Origin: Cyclina sinensis
Taxonomy: Eukaryota; Mollusca; Bivalvia; Venerida; Veneridae
DNA: 64,000 bases
Assembly (NCBI GenBank): GCA_012932295.1
Contig: JAAONU010000006.1
Coordinates: forward strand, 31,398,882-31,462,881
Direction of reading: 5' to 3'
The notes below the pieces were generated by a model. It made no database searches, was not told the DNA's origin, and saw nothing but the letters and a program-made list of their open reading frames with translations. A program made the position numbers and the translations under genes. The stretch's first letter is position 1. Each line of letters opens with the position of its first letter. This document shows, in pieces, positions 42,301-54,300 of this stretch.

Positions 42301-45300
42301 TGATCTCTTTTTCCACAGGCATATTCAATTATATATTTACACCACTTCCATTTCAAAGCTACATTTTGGGGGCATATGTCAATTTCCAGTGACAGTTCTT
42401 GATTCCTCCTTTCTCTGTAGTGAAAAATGACATTTTCTCCAATCTGGCGTTTTTAAGTCTTAGTAAAACATTCTCTAGCAGGTGTATAAATGTGAAATTT
42501 AACAGATGATGCTGTTACTGGATGTAACTAACTTGCATTAAATTGAAATCTGTTCACATAAAGGCCATGCTTCATTTACAAAGATGAAAGGTACTAAAAA
42601 AAGATAAATTTGAATAATATTTACATATGAGATACAACCATTCTTCTAAAGAGCATATAAATTGAAAACAGACATTGAACATTCAACCTTGCTGAGAGTC
42701 TTGTGAAATGACTGTAGCTAATTTGCATTTAGTTGATGTATCATCAGGTTAGTGAAACTCCGATGAAGTGGGGTAGGATATATATTGTTTTTGCTCTTTC
42801 CATCTGTACGAGGTGCATCAATAAATTCGTAAACTAATTCAATACCGGGGAAATGATTTATTTCAAGTTCCTAAAATGATTACTCAAAGTAACGTCCCAT
42901 GCACGATTTGCACTTGTCCCATTTCTCGACCCATGACTCGAACACGTGTTGTAGCCCGTCACGTGACATCTCCCGAAGCTGTCTGTCCACGGCACACCTC
43001 AGTTCCTCTCTTGACTCAAATTTCGTACCACGAAGACTGTTTTTTTAAGTTGGAAACAGCTAGAAGTCACAAATTAGGGTGGATGGTAACAGTTTGAAAT
43101 TGAGTTTTTCTAGTGTACCCATGACCACTTGGCTTGAATGGCTCGGCGCGTTGTCGTGATGTAATATGAATCCAGGCCTAAGTAAATGTGGGCGCTTTCT
43201 TCTTATTGCGGCCATGAGTTCCGATCTAAGTAATGTTGCATAATAGTTCCCAGTGACTGTTGTTTTCGGAGGAACGTGGTTTAGCACTACACCGTATGTA
43301 TCACAAAATATAATGGCCAAAACCTTCGCGCCTGACTTGGAAATTATAGCTTTTGTAGGGGAAGGCGAGAAAGGATGCTTCCAGACAGAACTCTGACGTT
43401 AGCTTTCCTATTCAAAAAAGTGAATCCATGTTTCATCACATGTTATCACACGATTTAGAAAGTAATCGCCTTCTTCACAATACCTCCTGTCGTACTGCTG
43501 ACACATTTTCACCCTTACCCCCATCTGCTCCGACATCAACAACGAGGCACCCATCTTGCTGAAACGACGCGCATTTTTTAATCTATCAGTCATAATGCCC
43601 TGAGCTGTACCATATGAAATAAGGAACTTATATGCTACGTGCTCCACACTTACTCGTCTATCTCGGAGTATGTACTCCTGAATGGCAGCCACTGTTTCTT
43701 CATCTGTTACAGTCACTGGTCTACTTGCAGGACTGTCGTCTTAAGTTGCCTCTCTACCGTCTTTAAACTGCTTCATCCACTTTGAAATGGCACCTTTTGA
43801 CAGAGCAGCCTCTCCGTAAACTTTTTGCAAATCTTCACAAATATTGGAAAAAGACTTTCCGAGTTTTGTGTAAAACTTTATAACGATGCGCTGTTCGTTG
43901 ACGCTGTGTGACACCATTTTCGAACGGACGCCCGTAACGTGATGTCGTTTATGGTTTATGACATCATAAGTGATAACGTCTAAGTTGTGTACATAGTACC
44001 ATTCAATTTAAAATAATCTGTTTTCACAGCATTTAAAGTTTCATTTTAAACGGACCAGTAGTTTTGACGCTATTGAATTAGTTTACGATTTATTGATGCA
44101 CCCTCGTATGTATGTACGGCTGTCTGTAGGTCACAAAGTTTGTCTGCACTTTATCACGTGTGGGTTGATTTCAATGGAACTCACTAGTCTAGTTATGCAT
44201 ATTGGCTGCATATTGTCCGTAGTTCACATATTACTGATTTGTTTCACTTGGCTGATTTTTAGTGAAGGTGAAGCCCTTGATTTGTCCAAATTTGAAAACA
44301 TTTAGGCATATTTCCATAACCACTGATTGGATTTTGAGGAAACTTCTCAGGAATAATTATTAGTAAGGATAGTTATGCATATTTTTGTTGTGTTCTGGTC
44401 GGATGAGTTACGGCCTTTGATTTATAACCATCAGCAAATGTAGTTATACGTATTGTAAGAGAAATTGCAGCCCTTGATTTGTTCAAATTTGAATAGTTGG
44501 GCATAACTCCATAACCATTGGTTTGTTTTTGAGGAAACTTCACAGCAATGACTGTGATCAAGTTTAGTTATGCTTGTCATTAGTATGTTGAGATGATTTT
44601 TAGCGAAGTTGCGGTGCTTGATTTGTCTAAACTTTAGTACATTTCAGCATATCACCATAACCACAGGGCAGATTTAGATGAAACCTCCCGGGAATTATCA
44701 TTTTGAAAACACAATTTTTGTATCTTTTATCTCTGTCTGTTTGTATGTCACAAAATTTGTCTGTGTTTGTTCTCAGTAACCACTTGTTGGATTTCAGTCT
44801 AGTTGAGCATTTTGTCAGCACATTCCAGTTCAGTGATATTTTGTAAAGTCATGGTTATTGAATTGTCCAGATTTGGATATATTTTGGCTTATCTCAATAA
44901 CTACTGGGTGGATATGATTAATAGGGGACCATCTTGGCCCTCTTGTTATTGTTAATTTCACAGTTGTGTCTTCTGTTACTGGGTTCTGCCCCTTTGTTAT
45001 AACTTGTATACTTTGTGGTAAATGATATGTTGGGGGAGACATATGTTTTTCTCAGAAACAATCTCTGGTTTTATTTGATCATGATATTCTATCTTTGTAA
45101 GTGAAAATTGGCCTTTTAGATTTACCAGTTCATCATACTGAAGTCTCCACCCTTGATCAAGCACATAGCCAGACTTTCAGAATCAGTTGTAACATAGTTG
45201 TTTAAAGCGACTGACTCATAGAAATTAGCTGAATTTTTTTTCTTTAAAATGTAAAAGAAGTTAATATACTCTGGAAAAAAAACATAATATTATGCTTCTA

Positions 45301-48300
45301 TACACCATGAAAAATGAAAAAAAAAACGTTTTGACTTAACCAGGATTTGAACCCATGACCTTTAGGTCTGTAAAAAAAAGAGCGATGATCTACACCACTG
45401 AGCTACAGCATCTGGTTACAGCATTTTTGTCAACATTAATATTATAACTAAAGTACCTAACCCGTTTAAAGTGTGTAAATCTTTATGTTTTGATGTTTTT
45501 CTGTAACAAAAAATGAGTCATTAACTTAGTTAGATATGTTCTTCAAAATTACAGCTAGAATTTCAAGATGTATGAACATTTTCATTTTTTTTTAATCGTC
45601 GGCCAGTCTGTGAGTCAGTCGCTTTAAAGCAACATTGGACCCGATAGTTTTTTCATAGAATCTTATTCCTTGTTTCTTTAGGGTTTGTTGTTGTTGTTGT
45701 TGTACTGCATCTTTCTTCCATTGCAGAGACTAAAGTATGATTCTGTAGTATAGTATTATAGTGTATTTCGGATTAATTCAGTCAGATTTCAGCTGTACAT
45801 TACAGAGGCATTACGTGCATACATATTATAAGAAATTTGTTTGAAATATATAGCATCTACATATTGGTACCAAATCTTGATACATGTATCAATCTTTTGC
45901 CCATACATAATTGTGAATAATTTCAATTTATATGAGAACGGGAAAAATTTTTCACTTTGAAATGTTGCATTTTCTTCCAGTATGTCTAGGACCTTGCTGT
46001 TTGGTGTAGCATCAATTATAGACATAGTTACTGATGACATTGAACTGGAGGAACCTGAAGAGGTATTTTATTGTGTTATCCCTATGCACTTACCTCACCC
46101 ATTCTCCAAAGCTTTTCTGACTAAACCAGTCATAGCCCTGGTTTATTCTCACTAAGATCTTTTGTTGATGCACCTTTATAGCTCAGTGCTCAGGTGAGCT
46201 TTTAAGATCGGTGGTTGTCCGTCGTCCTGTCCTTCCGGTAGTCCGTCCGTCCAGTCCGTCGTCCACAATTCATTCAAATGACATCTCCTTCTGAAACCAC
46301 TGGGCCAAATTTAATGAAAGTTGCCTGGGATGTTACTTGCATAAAGCTCTACCAAGTTTGTTCAAATGGTTCCGGTCCATTGCATTTCTGGGTCACAGGA
46401 GCTAAAAACAGATTTTAGAAATTGGATTTTTAAAAAATCATTTTCTCCGAAAACACATGGCCTGGAGCTTTGATATTTAGTATGAAACATCATCTAGTGG
46501 ACCTCTACCAAGTTTGTTCAAATTATTTCCCTGGGGACTGACCTCACCCCCAGGGGTCAGTTGATTTTACATAGAGTTACATAGGGAAAACTTGAAAATC
46601 TTCTTGTCAGAAACCGTAAGGCAAAGAGCTTAGATATTTGGTGTGTAGCATTGTCTAGTGGACCTCTACCAAGTTTGTTCAAATCATGGCCTCTGGGTAA
46701 AAAATGGCCCCGCCCCGGGGGATAACTTGTTTTACAAAGAGTTATATAGGAAAAATTTTAAAAATCTTCTCGTCAGAAGCTGTAAGGCATAGAGCTTAGA
46801 TATTTGGCGTGTAGCATTGTCTAGTAGACCTCTACCAAGTTTGTTCAAACCATAGCCACTGGGTCAAAATAGGCCGAGCCCTGTGGGTCACTTGTTTACA
46901 TAGAGTTATATAGGAAAAGGTTTTAAAAATCTTCACAGAAGAAACCATAAGGCTTAGAGTTAAGATATTTTGTATGTAGCATTGTCTAGAGGACCTCTAC
47001 CAAGTTTGTTCATGTCATGGACCCTAGGTCAAAAATGGCTGCGCCCCAGGGGTCACATGTTTTACAGAGAGTTATATAGGAAAAACTTTAAAATCTTTTT
47101 GTCATAAAAAACAAGGCCTAGAGTTAGGATATTTGGTGTGCAGCATTATCTAATGGACCTCTATCAAGTTTGTTCAAATCATGGCCCCTTGGTCAAAATT
47201 TGCCCTGCCCTAGGGGTCACATGTTTTACATAGAATTATATAAGAAAAACTTGAAAAATCTTCTTGTCAGAAACCACGAGGCCTAGAGTTTAGATATTTG
47301 GTATGCAGCATTGTCTAGTGGACCTCTACTAAGTTTATTAGAAAAAATTCCCTGGGGTCTCTTTTGGCCCTTGCCCGAGGGGTCACAAGTTTAAATAGCA
47401 ATATAGAAGAAAATCTTAAAAAATCTTCTTGTCTGAAACCACATTAAATCAACTAATTCATTCAGTTCATGATCATTTGTTGATGAAGTTCATGCTCAAT
47501 TGTTCATGAAGTTCATGAATCCTAATTTTGCTTATCACGAATTATTTGTTCATGAACTTATTCTTGAATTTATTCATGAACTTGATTAATGAATTTCATG
47601 AACATATTCATGAATTTCACGAACCTAGGACTAGAATTTTAAAATTTGGCGTGAAGCAAGCTTTATCAAGCTTTTTCAAATTATAAGATTAGGTTCTGTC
47701 ATAGAGCCTTTATTTATTGACTGATATTTTACATATTTGGTTTGTAGGCACTTATATATTTTCAATTAAAAAATGAAATACTGCTTAACAGCAAATCTAC
47801 AGCCAGAGTACTCAGGTGAGCGATCCAGGGCCATCATGGCCCTCTTGTGTTAGCTTTCAGAGTCGTTCAAATAATTGAAATCATAGTTTCAACTGTCCAA
47901 AAGGAAAACAGTGATTTCAATATTATTTTTGTTTTACACATATCATATGTGGTTTATACAACTCAAGCTTCCACTTTGAACTAGTCTATGGCCTTTTTTC
48001 ACAGTCTTTCATGTGTTAAATTATTCATGTTAATAATATGTTCAAGTCAAGAATAAACCATACAAAATAGTAATAATAATACAATGAAATGATGTGTATT
48101 CTCACTATTCTGCAACAAAATTCATGCGATACAAGGCAGTATGTCACCTTCAGATGTGCCAGAATTACATAGATTTATACGGGACTTAAGCATCATAGCA
48201 AGGTTTAGCAGTCCTTTAATGGCGGATGGTCACCTGACCTTTATAATGGCGGCGGTCAATTTATCACTTATGGAACAGTCTGTTTTAAGTATAACTGTAT

Positions 48301-51300
48301 TTACGTGTAACATGGGTGTTTTGTATAAAAATAACCTTCAGTGATGACATTTTATACTAAAATATTACAAGTGTATTAATACAATTATGTACTATTCCTG
48401 ACCAAATATTGATGAAAATAAACACTTCAGTTTATCAATAGTTTCATGGATCACTTAAGTAGCAAAAAGCTTAAGTTGAGCTTTTTATTATACCCCTACA
48501 CACTGCTATATTGAATTCACTTTTTATACTTCCCAAAGGGTGAGCATATAGTTGCGCTTTGTCCATCCGTCCGTCCGTCCGTTCTTCCATTCGTCCGTCC
48601 GTCCATAATTTTGTCCAGAGCATAACACAAAAACTATGAAAGATCAAGACCAAAATTCATAGGTAGTTAGATCTCAGTAAGGAGCAGTTCAGTGTGCAAG
48701 AACCATAACTCTTGCTTTAGTAATTTTTGAGTTATTGCCTTTTGAAATTTCTCATAATTATTTTTGTCCGGGGCATATCTCACAAAGTATAAGAGATATT
48801 AACATGAAACTTTATTGGTAGATAGATCTCTATGAGGAGAAGTGCAGCATGCAAGAACTGTAACTCTATTTTGCATAATTTAGGAGTTATTGCCCTTTGT
48901 TATTTTTCATACTTTTCATACATATTAAACAATAGCCCTTTTGGAATTGGCATTTATTCGGGGAGCATCCATTGGTTCTACCGATTTCTTGTTTCATTGC
49001 ATCCGTCTCATTTCTTGTCAGGGCCATAACTTCTCCATGCATTGAAGGATTTTAAAATACCTTGGTATTTGTTAACCATGATGATACAGTTTGTTTCAAG
49101 TAAGTCCCAGGTCCACAGCTCAGAGGTCAAGGTCACAGTCACTGGTTAAAGGTAAAAAATTGATTATAGACCTTGTCCGGGCCATAACTTCCCCAGGAAG
49201 GATTTTAAAAAACCTTGGCATATTTGTTCAACTCGATGAGACAATGTGTTTTGTGTAAGACACAGGGCCATAGGTCAAAAGTCAAGGTCACAGTCACTGA
49301 TCAAAGGTAACAAAATGATGATAGACCTTGTTTAGTCTTAAACTTATCTATACAAGGAAGGATTTTGAAATATTTGCTCATCAAGATGAGGTGGTGCATA
49401 TTTGTTCATCAAGATGAGGTGGTGTGCCACATGCAAGACATGAGTGTCTTGCTCAAAGTTCAAGGTCACAGTGACTTGTCAATTTATAGACCTTGTCTGG
49501 ACCATAACTTCTATATACATGTAAGGATTGTCAAATATCACATTTAAGTCCAAGGTCAATAGCTCAAAGGTCATGGTCACAGTGACAGGCCAGAGGTAAA
49601 GAATGTTGATGATAGAGCTTGTCTTGGCCATAATTCTCTATACATAGAAAGCAAATATATGTCAGCTTCCTGGGTATAACTTCCTATTACATTATACCAT
49701 CAAATAAAATGGCATCATTAGTATGTTTGTTTATTCCACTGCCGTGCAAAAATTTGCAATGACCCTTTTATTATATGCCAGAAGGGGGCATATTATGTTA
49801 TGGTCCAGGGCGTCTGTCCGTCCATTAGCAATTTGGTTTCTGCAGGATAACTTGAGTACTCTTTGGCCTACAGTCTTTTGCCTTTTACCATCATGTGATT
49901 ATTGCTCCCTTTGTGTCGATGACCCCTATTGATTTTGTAGTCAATAGCTCAAAGGTCAAGGTCACATAGACCTTAACATTGAACACCATTTCCGCCATTT
50001 AACATGACAAACATTTGTAATAGAGACTTCAAACTTTATAATTTATTATGCCCCCCATCGAAGATGAGGGGGCATATAGTTTTGCAAATGTCGGTCGGTA
50101 GGTTGGTCGGTTGGTCTGTCGGTCAGTCCGTCGGTAGACACTTCGTTGCCAATCAATAACTAGAGAACGCTTTGACCTAGGTTCACCAAACTTGATATGC
50201 TGGTTGGTCATCACCAGTAAATAACCTTTATTGATTTTAAGGACACTAAGTCAAAGGTCAAGCTCACAGGGACCTTCATCCTAAAAACAGTTTCCGATCA
50301 ATAACTAGAGAACGCTTTGACCTAGGTTCACCAAACTTGGTATGCTGGTTGGTCATCACCAGTAGATGACTTTGAGGTCATTAGGTCAAAGGTCAAGATC
50401 ACAGAGACTTTCATCCTAAAAACGGTTTCCGATTTTGAGGTCATTAGGTCAAAGGTCAAGCTCACATGGACCTTCATCCTAAAAACGGTTTCCTCATCAA
50501 TAGAGAAGCTTTGACCTAGGTTCACCAATTTGGGTATGCTCGTTGGTCATCACCAGTAGATGAGCCCTATTGATTTTGAGGTCATCAGGTCAAAGGTCAA
50601 GCTCTTTATCCTAAAAACGGTTTATGATCAATAACTAGAGAACGCTTTGACCCAACCACAAACAATTAGGTGCTGCTGGGGGGCATGTATGTTTTACAAA
50701 CATTTCTTGTCATAATTGTAGACTTTGAGTGGATGACCCCTCTACATTTTGAGGTCATATGTCAAAGGTCAAGGTTGCAGTGACCTAAATGTTTAGAATC
50801 ATTTACACTCTGTTACTTGACAACCATTGGCCTTAGATACTTCAAAATTCATGTAGTGGTTGCACACAATGAGTGAAAGACTCCTACTGATTTTGGGGTC
50901 AAAGGTCAAGGTCACAGTGACCTTATCATTGAAAACCATTTCTGCCATGTAACTTTACAATCATTTTTGTAGAGACTTCAAACTTTATATCATGATTACA
51001 CACATTGAGTTGATGACCCCTGTACATTTTGGGATCAGTATGTCAAAGGTCAGGGTCACAGTGACCTAAAAGTTTAGAATCATATGCACTCTGTAACTCG
51101 ACAACCATTTGTTTTAGAGACTTCAAAATTTATATGATGGTTGTACACATTGAGTGAATGACCCGTATTTATTTTGGGATCATTTTTTGTAGAGACTTCA
51201 AACTTTATATCATGATTGCACACATTGAGTGGATGACCCCAGTACAATTATGGGTCAGTATTTCAAGGTCAAGGTCACAGTGACCTAAATGTATGGACTC

Positions 51301-54300
51301 ATTTACACTCTGTAGCTCAACAACCATTTGTCTTAGAGACTTCAAAACTCATGAAATGGTTGCACACATTAAGTGAATGACCCCCTATTGATTTTGGGGT
51401 CAGTAGGTCAAAGGTGAAAATCATTTCCTCCATGTAACTTGACAATCATTTGTTGTAGAGACTTCAAACTTTTTATCTTGATTGCACACATTAAGTGGAT
51501 GACCTATATACATTTTGGGGTCAGTATGTCAAAGGTTCAGTCACAGTGACCTAAATGATTAGAATCATTTACACTCTGTTACCTGACAACCATTTGTCTT
51601 AGAGACTTCAAAATTCATGTAATGGTTACACACACACTGAATGAATGACCCCTATTAATTTTGGGGTCAGTAGGTCAAAGGTCAAGATCAGAGTGACTTT
51701 AACATTGAAAACAATTTCGGCCATGTAACTTGATAATCATTTGTTATAGAGACATAAAACTTGATATCATGGTTGCACACATTGAGTGGATGACCCGTAT
51801 ACATTTTTGGATCAGTATGTCAAAGGTCAGGATCTCAGTGACCTAAATTTTTTAAGTCATTTACACTCAGTAACTCAACAACCATTTGTCATACAGACTT
51901 CAGAATTCATATAATGATTGCACACATTGAGTGAATGACCCCTATTAATTTTGGGGTCGTAGTTTAAAGGTCAGAAAATTCAAAACTTAAAGCAAATCAT
52001 TTAATTTTAAAGCATAAGGTTTCCTCCCTTATATCACAAATGCATCATACTTAGGAAAAACTCCCTTTGGGCATATAATGCTCTGCCCAGCGGTGCTTTT
52101 GTTTACAAAGCCTTCAGTCCTATGACCAAATGGAGTGTGGGGGTATCTGTCACTTATGTCACAAGCTGTAGTTTTAATTAGTCGTTAAGAATGTATATTC
52201 TGTTTGATGGGGCTGGACTTCTCTCTTCAGGAATTTTAGGTAAATATTTGAATGTTGGAAATAGAGACTGATTATTTGGATTTACTGAATTCCTGTATGC
52301 CTGTAATTGTAAACAGTCACTCATTCTGACAAGACTTGTAAATTATTAAAATTTTAGGAAATTTCTGAAGAAGTCAAAGGCACAACACTTTCACCAGGGA
52401 AAATTCCTACCACAACACTCTCAGCCATCTCAAAGGAAGAGAAAGAAAAGACTAAACAGAAAGTGAGTTGAGCAATATGTTATGTTATCTTTGCATTTGT
52501 TTTTGTGGTTTTAAAGTCCTCTAAAGATTTTTTTTTTCTTAGAACTTTTCTGGACTGGAAACTAAACTTTTCTATACTTTTCAGGTAGTTTTTTTTTGTT
52601 ATGGATTAGTGCACTCTTGTTTCACTGTAACTTTAAGGTTTTGAGTGTTGGTTTTACAAACAAGAATGCCTCAAAAGGCCTGAGTTTGAATCCAACATAG
52701 AGCAGGTTTATTCTCTGAGGCATTTCAAATTTCAGTTACGAACAAAAGTTCTTAAAAATTCCAGATCTTTGGAGGAGAATTAGGGTGTTTACATAATTTG
52801 AAGGTCTTTAATAACAAAATTAGTTGAAACAGTTAACCACCAAGTATCATAATTTGAACTAAATTTGAATTGACTGATGTGTAAATGTAGATTTAGTTGG
52901 TGAAAGATTTTAGAAATGCTCTGACTAATCTGTTTTTAGGTCAAAGAAAGAACAGAAAAGTTGTTGAAGAGTGTTGATGATATAACAGACATTGTCCTTA
53001 ATCGACAACTAGTTGACAGTGAACCAACAACAGTACAGACACCAATAATGAGCATATCTGTTTCCAAAATGTCACCACATAATCTTGTTGGAAAACCAAT
53101 AAAGACAGAAACAGGTGGTGACGATACTGCAACAAGTTTGACACTTCCGGAAGATCTTCAGTTGTCAGACACTGGTGGGTTTGTTGGTACAGAGGTAAGT
53201 AATTACTTTTATACCCCCAAGAAACAAAGTTTGAGTTGATATATAGGAGTCACCAAGTGGTCGGTTGGTCAGCCAGCCAATTTGTCCTTTGCATTTTTCT
53301 TGTCCGGAGCATAACTCTAAATCTATTCAAAACATTAACTTGAAACTTGAAATACAGATACATGTTGACTAGTGCTTTAAATATTGAACAGAGGATTGAT
53401 TTTACAAAATGATGTTCATTATGCCACTGAGTTCAAAGTTCATTAATGCAATTATTTTAAGTCAATTCTTTACATAAAGTTAAATAGTAAAGCTTTTGAA
53501 TGATTTTCTGATATGAAATACAACATCTTTTGGTTTGTAAAATTTTTACAAAAAAAATCATGTAAATAAGCAAATTTAGCCCCTCTTTAAGGCAGGGTAC
53601 TTGTTAAATGTAACTAAAATTACTGAAAGAAAGACATGTCATTGTATATTGTATACTTTACAACATCAGACAAATTACTTTTAGCGCTTCAGTATTAAAA
53701 TCATTTTTATTATCTAAAACTTAATTTAAAAATAATATGTATTATTAGAAAAAAATGGACATCTGAAATTCACCCATAGATATATTCATAGGTGACCATT
53801 TCAAATTGTAATATTCAATACTTTTTTATCAAAGTGCTATTTGATGGTATCAACCACTTCCCAGTGATAGCTCTAGTGTTTCTTGTTTTGGTATCTTATT
53901 TGTAGACATATATTTTTTTAAACATGATATTTGCATCAAATTTTAAAAAAAAATATCTCATTTTAAGGCTTTTAATAATTATTGGAAAAGTCATATCGGG
54001 TTATATTTCAAAGGTCAAGGTAAATGATTGCATTATTTATGACTTGCACTTCTTGAAATGTTTGGCCATCATTTGATTAATACAAATACTGAAATGCAGA
54101 CACAGGTACAGATTGTCAGAGACTTGTTATCCTTCTGTGTTAGCTTAATGTACTGCCTTTTCTCTTCAGTTTGTGTACATGAAAAAGAACCCTTATGTAT
54201 GGGCAGACAACTCCAAAACTATTCAGCCACCCATTGTATCAATAAAACTGAAAGATGCAGAAAACAAAGTCTTGAACATTTCCAACCTTACCTCACCAGT

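Noticed and set aside
48141..48344. 67-codon frame as a possible small gene
   Set aside because: No family features, no splice signals in phase with the polycystin exons, and no conserved context.
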